From Larsenimonas salina (GTDB lineage Bacteria > Pseudomonadota > Gammaproteobacteria > Pseudomonadales > Halomonadaceae), in NCBI RefSeq assembly GCF_023736155.1, contig NZ_JAMLJJ010000002.1:310001-374000 (forward strand): 64,000 bases of DNA, read 5' to 3'. Within the stretch, counting starts at the first letter, position 1; every line of letters begins with the position of its first letter. Position numbers and translations under genes: made by a program. Positions 1 through 6,813 of the stretch are shown here, in pieces. The notes under the pieces are model-generated. The model made no database searches. It was not told the origin of the DNA and worked only from the letters and a program-made list of their open reading frames with translations.

Positions 1-210
1 GACTTCAGTTCGAGTCAGGGAATCGAGGCACCGGGTTACGCGGTTGTCGATGCCATGGTCGGCTACGACTTCTCATCGAATCTGAAAGGTCAGCTTAACT
101 TTAACAATATCCTCGATAAAACTTACTACACTCGTGTAGGAAGTACTGGTACGTTCAACATGTACGGTGCGCCCTCCAACGTCGTGGCCTCGCTTCGCTA
201 CGACTTCTGA
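1..210 (+). CDS. TonB-dependent siderophore receptor, C-terminal fragment
   Basis: Reading frame 1 is open from the first base and ends at TGA 208-210, giving the last 69 residues of an outer-membrane beta-barrel. The fragment has alternating-hydrophobicity barrel strands, the motif NILDKTYYTRVGSTGTFNMY, which is typical of the last extracellular region of FpvA/FhuE-type ferric-siderophore receptors, and it ends in LRYDF with a terminal aromatic residue as expected for barrel insertion. The gene begins outside the window. It converges on the DHB siderophore operon at 946-6448, so it may be the cognate receptor, but that link is inference from position only. A strong terminator follows. Confidence 0.85.
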   Translation, partial: DFSSSQGIEAPGYAVVDAMVGYDFSSNLKGQLNFNNILDKTYYTRVGSTGTFNMYGAPSNVVASLRYDF

Positions 211-268
211 TCGCATCACGCTCGAGGCTGGCGCTTGTTTGGCCTCGAGTCGCGTGGTATCACGACAA

Positions 269-296
269 CCCCGATGCACCCGCATCGGGGTTTTTT
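269..296 (+). terminator. Rho-independent terminator of the receptor gene
   Basis: Perfect 9-bp stem CCCCGATGC (269-277) and GCATCGGGG (282-290) with a 4-nt loop, followed by six T residues (291-296). It lies 59 bp after the receptor stop codon. Confidence 0.9.
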
Positions 297-314
297 CATT
301 GAAAGGGAAGCGCC

Positions 315-917
315 GTGGCGTTGTCTCGGGTTCATGCGTTGTTTCAGCGTCTTCAGGCCGCGTCGCAGGCGAGGTGGGCCAATGCCGTGCTGTTTCTGGC
401 GGCGCTGTGCGAAATCCTGATTCTGCCCCTGCCGATCGACGCACTTTTAGTGCCGTGGATGCTTGCCAACCCGCGCCGTGGCGCGTGGCTTGCAACGATT
501 GCGTTGGCGGGAAACCTGCTGGCGGCGCTGATCGGCTACGGCGTCGGGGCGCTCGCGATGGAGAGCATCGGGCAGTCGCTTCTGGCCTGGACTGGCACGC
601 TCGATCATTTCGAGGCGTTCGTTGCCACCATGCAGGCCCATGGTTTCTGGGCCATTGTCATGGTGGCGTTTACGCCTGTGCCGTTTCAGGTCGCGCTTTT
701 AGGCGCTGGCGCCGCTCAGTACCCGCTTGCGCTGTTTCTACTGGCCTGCGCGCTGGGGCGCGGCGCGCGATTCTACGGGCTGGCGCTTTTAGTGCGCGTG
801 GGCGGCGAGCCGGCGCTCTCTGTCGCGCGCCGACACGGCCGTGCGGCGATGGGCCTCGGGGCGCTTGCCTGTCTGGTGGTGGGTGGCGTCTATCTGTTCG
901 GGCGGGTGCATTCATGA
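315..917 (+). CDS. YqaA/DedA-type VTT-domain inner-membrane protein
   Basis: A 200-residue hydrophobic protein with about four to five membrane segments. The ordering resembles the YqaA branch of the VTT (DedA, formerly SNARE-associated) family: an acidic/Pro-rich hydrophobic start (CEILILPLPIDALL at about 30-45), a Gly-rich second helix (LAGNLLAALIGYGVGAL) and the re-entrant loop motif FTPVPFQVALLGAGA near residues 118-132. DedA relatives are lipid scramblases or support envelope homeostasis; the substrate here is unknown. The gene stands alone between the receptor and the convergent entA. A 7-bp GC hairpin follows. Confidence 0.7.
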   Translation: MALSRVHALFQRLQAASQARWANAVLFLAALCEILILPLPIDALLVPWMLANPRRGAWLATIALAGNLLAALIGYGVGALAMESIGQSLLAWTGTLDHFEAFVATMQAHGFWAIVMVAFTPVPFQVALLGAGAAQYPLALFLLACALGRGARFYGLALLVRVGGEPALSVARRHGRAAMGLGALACLVVGGVYLFGRVHS

Positions 918-918
918 C

Positions 919-937
919 CGCCCGCTGGTTGCGGGCG
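919..937. terminator. Short GC hairpin between convergent genes
   Basis: CGCCCGC (919-925), 5-nt loop, GCGGGCG (931-937). It sits in the 28-bp gap between the VTT gene and the end of entA. There is no T-tract on either side, so terminator activity is uncertain. Confidence 0.4.
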
Positions 938-945
938 ATCGATCG

Positions 946-1740
946 CTAGATCTGACCGAGGGTCGCGCCGCCGTCTAGGCGCAGGTCATGCAGGGTGATA
1001 TGACGGGCGCTGTCGGAGAGCAAATACAGGATGCCCTCGCAGATGTCGTCTGGGGCGGCAATGCGCTTGAGCGGAATGCCGGCCTTGTAGGTCGCGAGCG
1101 AGCCCTCGAGGGTGGTGTCGCGGTCGGCCGGGGACTGCCACATGCCGTGCAGCATGTCCGTGTCGGTGGAGCCTGGTGAGACCACGTTGCAGCGAATGCC
1201 GTACTCGGCAAGCTCCAGGCCCAGACAGCGCGTCATCTGAGTCGCCGCCGCTTTTGAGGCGCAGTACGCGCCCATCGCCATTCGGGGCGTGGACGCCGCG
1301 TTGGAGCTGACCACCACCACCGAGCCTTCCCGGCGCGTCATCATGCGCTTGCCTACCGCGCGGGTCAGATAGAACACCCCGTCGGTATTGACGCGAAACG
1401 CGTTCTGCCACTGGGTGTCGGTCAATTCAAGCAGTCGCCCCATCTGAAGCGTGCCGGCGACACAGGCCAGATGGTCGATGCGCCCGTGATGGGTCTCGGC
1501 GGCCGCGACCGCGTGTTCGACCGCTGCCGGGTCGCTGACATCGACGCCATGAACGCTCAGGCGGTCTCCTGCATTGAGGGTGCCGGCCGCCAGGGCCAGC
1601 GCCTTGGTGTCAAGGTCGAGCGCGGCTACATGCGCCCCCGCGTGCAAAAGGCGCTCCATCAGGGTTCGGCCGATGCCCTGGGCGGCGCCGCTGATAAGCA
1701 CGACGCGTCCGCCGAATTGTTGATCGAGAGCCTGAGTCAT
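946..1740 (-). CDS. entA: 2,3-dihydro-2,3-dihydroxybenzoate dehydrogenase
   Basis: A 264-residue short-chain dehydrogenase that oxidises 2,3-dihydro-2,3-dihydroxybenzoate to 2,3-dihydroxybenzoate (DHB) with NAD+. It shows the cofactor glycine motif SGAAQGIG (residues 17-24), VVSSNAAS carrying the catalytic serine region (about 144-150) and YCASK with Tyr159 and Lys163. The length is close to E. coli EntA (248). The specific call rests mainly on the operon, which also has entC, entB-like and entE genes. Its ATG overlaps the stop of the preceding siderophore-interacting protein gene (ATGA, 1737-1740), so translation is probably coupled. It is the last gene of the operon. Confidence 0.85.
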   Translation of the reverse strand: MTQALDQQFGGRVVLISGAAQGIGRTLMERLLHAGAHVAALDLDTKALALAAGTLNAGDRLSVHGVDVSDPAAVEHAVAAAETHHGRIDHLACVAGTLQMGRLLELTDTQWQNAFRVNTDGVFYLTRAVGKRMMTRREGSVVVVSSNAASTPRMAMGAYCASKAAATQMTRCLGLELAEYGIRCNVVSPGSTDTDMLHGMWQSPADRDTTLEGSLATYKAGIPLKRIAAPDDICEGILYLLSDSARHITLHDLRLDGGATLGQI

Positions 1741-2591
1741 TCGTTTTCATCCATGATGCGATGGCGCTCCTGGTGGTAGCGCTCCTCGCTGAATTGATCC
1801 TTCCAGTACGGCACAGCGTAGAAGCGCCCCTTGGGCAGGGCGAGCGTGTTTCGAAAATGATCACGTAGTGCGAGTACGGCGCTGTTTTCGCCGCCGGCCC
1901 AGCCAAAGACCGTGACGCTTTCGTCAAACGACAGGGCACGGGCGGCCTCGATCAGGCGCGTCGACTCGCCAGCCGCCTGGGCGCCGCGGTAGAGCCAGTG
2001 GATGTTCAGGCCGGCCGGATGCTCGAAGTCGGTGTAATCACGCTCATCGATCGCCTCGATCAAGACATGACCGGAAGCGTTGCCTGGCAGCGCTTCACAC
2101 AGTGCGACCATCGCGGGCAGGGCCGAGAGGTCGCCAGCCAGAAGGTACTGATCGGCCGGCTTTAAAAGCGGCAGTGGGCCGCCGGGGCCGGAAATGCCAA
2201 TGAGATCGCCCTGGGTGGCCCGGGCGGCCCAGCGCGACGCCGGGCCGTTATCGCCATGCAGTACGAAATCGATGGCAAGCTCACCGCGCGCGTTATCCAT
2301 CTGGCGCACCGAATAGGTGCGGGTGATCGGCCGTTCCTCGGGTTCGGGCCAGATCGGGCCATCGGCGGTCAGTTCCGGCAGCCTGGGCGTGCTCTGGTGA
2401 TCGCGCGGCAGAAAGACCTTCAAGTGGCCGCCCGGTGCGTTGTCGGGAAAGCCTGCCAGCGCCTCGCCCCCTAAAAAGATGCGCACCATGTGCTCGGAGA
2501 GCGGCTCGGTCCGCATGACTTCCAGAAGCCGCGGTGGGCGCTTTTTCCGAGTGGGCGCCGGCGCCGCGGCGGTGTGAGTTGACGTGGTCAT
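1737..2591 (-). CDS. Siderophore-interacting FAD protein (ViuB/SIP ferric reductase)
   Basis: A 284-residue member of the siderophore-interacting protein family. The N-terminal half is the FAD-binding barrel with the RTYSVR flavin motif (about residues 90-95) and a second flavin contact near GDNGPASRWA; the C-terminal half (from about 150) is the NAD(P)H or substrate-binding domain ending in a Trp/Tyr-rich tail (VPYWKDQFSEERYHQERH). Homologues such as ViuB and YqjH reduce ferric-catecholate complexes in the cytoplasm to release iron. Placement inside the DHB operon agrees with iron release from the same siderophore. The first 20 residues are Ala/Pro/Lys-rich and may be disordered. Confidence 0.88.
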   Translation of the reverse strand: MTTSTHTAAAPAPTRKKRPPRLLEVMRTEPLSEHMVRIFLGGEALAGFPDNAPGGHLKVFLPRDHQSTPRLPELTADGPIWPEPEERPITRTYSVRQMDNARGELAIDFVLHGDNGPASRWAARATQGDLIGISGPGGPLPLLKPADQYLLAGDLSALPAMVALCEALPGNASGHVLIEAIDERDYTDFEHPAGLNIHWLYRGAQAAGESTRLIEAARALSFDESVTVFGWAGGENSAVLALRDHFRNTLALPKGRFYAVPYWKDQFSEERYHQERHRIMDENE

Positions 2592-2609
2592 GGCGGTCCT
2601 GCGTGGTCG

Positions 2610-2834
2610 TTAGGTGTTGTCGAGCAAGGCAACCCAATCATCGAGGGTCGGGTTTTCGGCCAGGTCCATGAAGGACACGCTGTAGCCATGACGACTCAAG
2701 CGCTCGGCAAGCGTCATCATGCGCATGGAATCAAGCCCCATGAACAACAGGTTGTCGCTGGGGTCGAGCGTTGAAACGTCGTGTTCGATCAAGGGGTCGA
2801 GTTCAGCCTTGAGCGTTGAAAGCGTATCGGTCAT
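2610..2834 (-). CDS. Stand-alone aryl carrier protein for DHB
   Basis: A 74-residue acyl/aryl-carrier domain. It has the phosphopantetheine attachment motif FMGLDSMRMM with Ser36, four predicted helices, and the helix-III pattern SVSFMDLAENPTLDDWVALL seen in the C-terminal domain of EntB and VibB. It would carry DHB as a thioester after activation by EntE. In EntB, VibB and DhbB this domain is fused to isochorismatase; here it is a separate gene whose ATG overlaps the stop of the isochorismatase gene (ATGA at 2831-2834). A phosphopantetheinyl transferase is not visible in the window. Confidence 0.85.
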   Translation of the reverse strand: MTDTLSTLKAELDPLIEHDVSTLDPSDNLLFMGLDSMRMMTLAERLSRHGYSVSFMDLAENPTLDDWVALLDNT

Positions 2835-3493
2835 GCCTGGGTCTCGCAGGTGGTGTGATGGGTCAATGCGTTGGTAATGGTTGCGCGAGTCTGGGTCACG
2901 CCACAGCGCTTGGCAACGTAGCTTGTGGCCATCAGATGCTCCTCGAGTGAGAAGTCCGCCAGGGCGTCGAGCACGAAAAACGGCTGGACGTCCTGCATGA
3001 AGGCCTCGAGCGCCGAGGCCAGGCAGCCGATGTGGGCGTAGACGCCGGTCACGATCAGTTGATCCCGGCCCTGCTCACGCATCATGTCGCGAAGCGGTGA
3101 GCGCTGAAAGGCGCTGTAGCGCCACTTGGTCAACACCGTGTCCTTCGCACTCGGGGCGAGTCTGTCGACGACGGGCGCCTGTTCGGGGGCAGCGGGCAGA
3201 CCCGGGCCCCAGAAGTCGTTGAGCAGGGCACGGTCGTCGTCCGGTTGATCGGTCGGCTGCGCGGTATAGACCACCGGGATGCCGGCACGGTCGGCGATGG
3301 CGCGAAGAGCGGCGATGTTCTCGATCAGCGCCGGAATCGGGGCCTGACTGCGATCAAACTTGTTGAGAAAGTACTCTTGCATGTCGTGAATCAAAAGCAC
3401 CGCCCGGTCTGGTTCGACCTGCCAGTCGACCCGGTTGTCGGGCTGGTCGGCCGCACTCGGCATGGGGTAGCTTGCAATTGCGGGAATGGTCAT
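2831..3493 (-). CDS. entB: Isochorismatase (2,3-dihydro-2,3-DHB synthase)
   Basis: A 220-residue isochorismatase that cleaves the enol-ether of isochorismate to pyruvate and 2,3-dihydro-DHB. The family Asp is in LLIHDMQEYF (Asp37), the Lys in LTKWRYSAF (about 124), and the third-site loop reads GVYAHIGCLAS as in EntB. The start at 3493 (MTIPAIASY) is chosen because it matches the family N-terminus and is preceded by AGGAGAG; the frame is open further upstream but without family sequence. It ends at the end of the catalytic domain: the aryl carrier domain normally fused here is encoded by the next, overlapping gene. There is a 43-nt gap after entE. Confidence 0.9.
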   Translation of the reverse strand: MTIPAIASYPMPSAADQPDNRVDWQVEPDRAVLLIHDMQEYFLNKFDRSQAPIPALIENIAALRAIADRAGIPVVYTAQPTDQPDDDRALLNDFWGPGLPAAPEQAPVVDRLAPSAKDTVLTKWRYSAFQRSPLRDMMREQGRDQLIVTGVYAHIGCLASALEAFMQDVQPFFVLDALADFSLEEHLMATSYVAKRCGVTQTRATITNALTHHTTCETQA

Positions 3494-3536
3494 CGAACTC
3501 TCCTGTGAGCGCTTGGGGCAAATCGAAACGGCGATA

Positions 3537-5213
3537 TCAGGCCGAGAAATAGGTGTCCTTGAGGGCCTGGCGGAGCGCCTTCTTGCTGATCTTGCCCACC
3601 CCTGTGTGGGGGAAGGCGTCAATCGCGCGAACCTGATCCGGCAGCTTGAACGTGGCAAGGCCCCTTGTTTTCAGGAAGTCGACCAGCGTCGGCGTATCGG
3701 GCGCAGTGACGCCTTTTCTGGGAATCACGAAGGCGCAGGGGCGTTCACCGAGAAAGTCGTCCGGCATCGCCACCACCGCAGTATCGAAGACGTCCGGGTG
3801 GGCGAGGATCAGGTTTTCCACTTCTTCCGGCGAAATCTTCTCGCCGCCGCGGTTGATCTGATCCTTTTCGCGCCCGCCGACAATCAGATAGCCCGCCGGG
3901 GTCTGGGCGACCACATCGCCGGTGCAGTAGAAGCCATCCGCGGTAAAGCTTTTGGCGTTAATGCCTGAATTATCGAAATACCCGCGAATGGTATAGGGCC
4001 CGCGGGTTTGCAGATTGCCGGGAGTACCCGGGGCGACCGGCTGGCCGTGGTCATCGACGATGCGCACCTCATCAAGTGCCGAGATCGGTCGGCCCTGGGT
4101 GTAGAGAATCACGTCCTCGTCATCGTCGAGGCGGGTGTAGTTCACCAGACCTTCGGCCATGCCGAACACCTGCTGAAGCGTGCAGCCAAGTACCGGGCCG
4201 ACCCGTTTGGCCGCCTCCGAGTTCATCTTTGAGCCGCCGACTTGAAGTACCTGAAGTGAGGATAGATCGCGCTCGGTATGCGCAGCGGCGTCGAGCCACA
4301 GCATCGCAAGCGGTGGCACCAGCGCAGTGTGGGTCACGCCTTCGCGCTCGATCAGCTCGAAACAGGTGGTCGGCGAGGGCTCGGGGGCCATCACCATACA
4401 GCCGCCGGCGGCGATGACGCCGAGAAAGCCCGGTGAACTCATGGGGAAGTTGTGCGCTCCCGGCAGGGCGATCAGGTAGGTGGTGCGTTCATCGAAACCA
4501 CACGGTGCCAGGCTCCCGATCACGCTATAGAGGTAATCCTGATGGCGTCTCGGGATGAGCTTGGAAAGCCCGGTGGTGCCGCCGGAGAGCTGGAAAAACG
4601 CCAGATCGTCGGCGTCCACGCCCGGCCAGTCCTCGAGCAGTGGGGCGTCGCTCTCAAGGGACTCGAGGGCGGTGAACTCCTCGGGCGCCCCGTCGATGTA
4701 GACGTGCTCGAGCGTCGGGCAGGCCGCCTGGACCTCGTGGGCAAGGGTTCTGAAGTCAAAGCGCGGCTGGCCGCTAACGCGGTCGGCCATGGTAATCAGC
4801 GCGCGGGCGTTTGATGCCGTGCAGAAATGGGTGATTTCCTTGGCGCGGTGCGCCGGCAGTGCGAACACCGGCAAGAGCCCGAGCCGGAAAAGCGCGAACG
4901 TCGTGACGACAAACGAGGCCCGGTTGCCAAGCTGCACCACCACGCGATCCCCCTTCTTGAGCCCGCTTCGCTGAAGACCGGCGCACAGGCGATCGACTCG
5001 GGCGTCGAGGGCGCGATAACTCAGCCGTGTCTCGCCGTCGACCAGAGCCGGGTCGGCGGCGAAGCGCTCGGCCTGCGTTTTCAGAAGTTCCCCGAAGGTC
5101 TGATCACTCCAGAGGCCTTGGTCGCGGTAGTGCTGCTTGAACGCCTCGGGGTAGTCCGGCGATTTGGCGCGAACCTCGTCCAGGTCGGCGGCGATGTAGT
5201 CGTTGGTGCTCAT
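3537..5213 (-). CDS. entE: 2,3-dihydroxybenzoate-AMP ligase
   Basis: A 558-residue stand-alone adenylation enzyme that activates DHB as the acyl-adenylate and loads it on the aryl carrier protein. Visible ANL-family motifs are the P-loop-like A3 motif FFQLSGGTTGLSKLIPR, the A5 region QVFGMAEGLVNYTRL, A7 FYCTGDVV, and A8/A10 sequences GGREKDQINRGGEKIS and GVGKISKKAL with the catalytic Lys. The start at 5213 (MSTNDYIAADL) overlaps the entC stop as ATGA (5210-5213) and fits the family N-terminus, unlike the open frame upstream. Second gene of the operon. Confidence 0.93.
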   Translation of the reverse strand: MSTNDYIAADLDEVRAKSPDYPEAFKQHYRDQGLWSDQTFGELLKTQAERFAADPALVDGETRLSYRALDARVDRLCAGLQRSGLKKGDRVVVQLGNRASFVVTTFALFRLGLLPVFALPAHRAKEITHFCTASNARALITMADRVSGQPRFDFRTLAHEVQAACPTLEHVYIDGAPEEFTALESLESDAPLLEDWPGVDADDLAFFQLSGGTTGLSKLIPRRHQDYLYSVIGSLAPCGFDERTTYLIALPGAHNFPMSSPGFLGVIAAGGCMVMAPEPSPTTCFELIEREGVTHTALVPPLAMLWLDAAAHTERDLSSLQVLQVGGSKMNSEAAKRVGPVLGCTLQQVFGMAEGLVNYTRLDDDEDVILYTQGRPISALDEVRIVDDHGQPVAPGTPGNLQTRGPYTIRGYFDNSGINAKSFTADGFYCTGDVVAQTPAGYLIVGGREKDQINRGGEKISPEEVENLILAHPDVFDTAVVAMPDDFLGERPCAFVIPRKGVTAPDTPTLVDFLKTRGLATFKLPDQVRAIDAFPHTGVGKISKKALRQALKDTYFSA

Positions 5214-6448
5214 AGTGTGTTCAGTGCGTCCAGTCCCATGGCGTTGAGCATGGTTTTCAGTTTCGTGCCGGTTTCGACCAGCTCCTTTTGTGGGTCCGAG
5301 CCCGGAACGAGTCCGGCGCCGGCGTATAGGCGAACGTGGGTGTCGTGGACATCGGCGCAGCGAATCGCCACCGACCACTCACCATTGCCTTCGCTGTCGC
5401 ACCAGCCGACGGCGCCAGCGAAATAACCGCGTTTAAACGGTTCGATATCATGGATGGCCTGGTAGGCCGCCTGACGCGCATGCCCACACACCGCAGGCGT
5501 CGGGTGCATGGCGGCCGCCAGCTCAAGGGAGGTGGTGTCCGGGTCCTTGAGCTCGCCAACGATGGTGGTCGACAGATGCCACAGTGTGTCGGTGCCGATC
5601 ACCGAGGGGCCGTCCGGGATGTCCAGATAGGCGCAGTAGGGCGAAAGACCGTCGATGACGGCGTCGATCACCAGCGCGTGTTCGCGACGGTCCTTGTCGG
5701 AGGCGGCCAGCTCACTTGCCCGGCGTTGATCTTCGCTTTCGTCAGAATGACGCGGGATCGAGCCGGCCAGCGGGTTGACGATGACCTGATTGCCCTCGCG
5801 GCGGACCAGAAGCTCCGGGCTTGCGCCGATGAAGGCATGGGCCGGGGCGCTGTCGGGCTGTTCGGGGGTCATTGGCAGTGAGAAGCTGTAGCCGCGCGGG
5901 TTAATGGCGATCAATCGTTTGATGAGTGGCTTGAGATCGACGCTTTGGTCGGTGTTCATCTCAAGCGTTCGGGCCAGCACGATCTTTTCGACCCGGCCCT
6001 GCCGCATGGCCTCCAGCGCCTGTTCGACGCCGTCGCGATAGCCCTGAGGGCGCGGGAAAAGCGCGTGCTCGGTCGGCGTTACGCGCACGGGCGTGCGGCT
6101 CAGGTCATGGCGTGCATCAATGCTCAGCGCCGACGTTTCGAACCAGTGCTTCGGAACGTAAAGGTGCGCGGGCTGGGTTGTGTCGAAGGGCAGAGCGCCG
6201 ACCACCACCGGGTTGGTTTGACCGTCGCGTCGCGCGCGCTCGAACAGAGTATTGACCTGCTCGTTAAGGGTCTCGGGTGTTGCCGGCCGGTTGCTGTGGG
6301 CGTTGAACAGGCAGCCTTTGGCGAGCAGAGTTCGATGCGGTGAGCTGAACAGGAAATCGTTGAGTTGAAACGATTCGATCAGATCCATGGGGGTGTCTTG
6401 CACGGCCGTGTGTCCCCCGGACTCACCGTCGAACATGATGGAACTCAT
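5210..6448 (-). CDS. entC: Isochorismate synthase
   Basis: A 412-residue chorismate-utilising enzyme (EntC/DhbC/MenF family) that converts chorismate to isochorismate. The conserved C-terminal domain shows VEKIVLARTLEM (general base Lys), GASPELLVRREG, NPLAGSIPRH, PTPAVCGHARQ and FKRGYFAGAVGWCD followed by the Glu-bearing GNGEWSVAIRCA. It is the first gene of the operon; the start at 6448 follows an AGGAGG box (6459-6464). A TAGAAT -10-like hexamer and a Fur-box-like site lie immediately upstream, so iron repression is likely. Confidence 0.92.
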   Translation of the reverse strand: MSSIMFDGESGGHTAVQDTPMDLIESFQLNDFLFSSPHRTLLAKGCLFNAHSNRPATPETLNEQVNTLFERARRDGQTNPVVVGALPFDTTQPAHLYVPKHWFETSALSIDARHDLSRTPVRVTPTEHALFPRPQGYRDGVEQALEAMRQGRVEKIVLARTLEMNTDQSVDLKPLIKRLIAINPRGYSFSLPMTPEQPDSAPAHAFIGASPELLVRREGNQVIVNPLAGSIPRHSDESEDQRRASELAASDKDRREHALVIDAVIDGLSPYCAYLDIPDGPSVIGTDTLWHLSTTIVGELKDPDTTSLELAAAMHPTPAVCGHARQAAYQAIHDIEPFKRGYFAGAVGWCDSEGNGEWSVAIRCADVHDTHVRLYAGAGLVPGSDPQKELVETGTKLKTMLNAMGLDALNTL

Positions 6449-6503
6449 AGGAAGGCTGCCTCCTGCAGTGACCCGATAATGATGATGCGATGAGGGTCAT
6501 CCT

Positions 6504-6525
6504 ATTCTAAATGAGAAAAGTTATC
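6504..6525 (-). promoter_or_regulatory. Fur-box-like site overlapping the entC promoter
   Basis: Positions 6507-6525 read CTAAATGAGAAAAGTTATC, which agrees with the 19-bp Fur consensus (GATAATGATAATCATTATC) at 12 positions by eye. On the minus strand a -10-like TAGAAT (6504-6509) overlaps its edge, about 55 bp before the entC start codon. Fur control of a DHB operon is well established in other bacteria; here it is inferred. Confidence 0.55.
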
Positions 6526-6813
6526 AAAATCATTTGTGTTGTTTTTTTCAGTGTTTTATTGCAGTGAGCTAATGAGACTTTGGTCGCCATCGACAAAAGT
6601 AGTGATCAAGACTTGAAGTGGGTGGTTACTCAATAAAAACAAGTCTTTGGCTTAGGTTTGTTTTTGAAATATATGTTCTCTTTCATTTTTTTATGAAATG
6701 TATGGTTGAAAGCGACGTCGGGTTGTCGACATGCTGTCAGAACTTAGTCCGTGCTTAATTCCATTTAGGCACGAAAGGACATGGCTACGCGTAGGTCAAT
6801 AGGAGTTCATTGG
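6526..6813. other. AT-rich intergenic region between entC and the sugar porter
   Basis: This gene-free stretch (6449-6813 overall) separates two divergent genes and is clearly more AT-rich than its surroundings. It holds two related dyads, TCAAGACTTGA (6606-6616) and ACAAGTCTTTG (around 6639-6649), plus TTTCAT/ATGAAA arms (6681-6686 and 6693-6698) separated by six T residues. I see no small ORF with a family signature and no RNA gene. Confidence 0.6.
6606..6649. promoter_or_regulatory. Paired dyad sites, putative operator of the sugar porter
   Basis: TCAAGACTTGA (6606-6616) is a perfect 11-bp palindrome. AAGACTTG within it (6608-6615) recurs as its complement CAAGTCTT at 6640-6647, so the two related sites are centred about 33 bp, roughly three helical turns, apart. 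The regulator is unknown. Confidence 0.35.
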
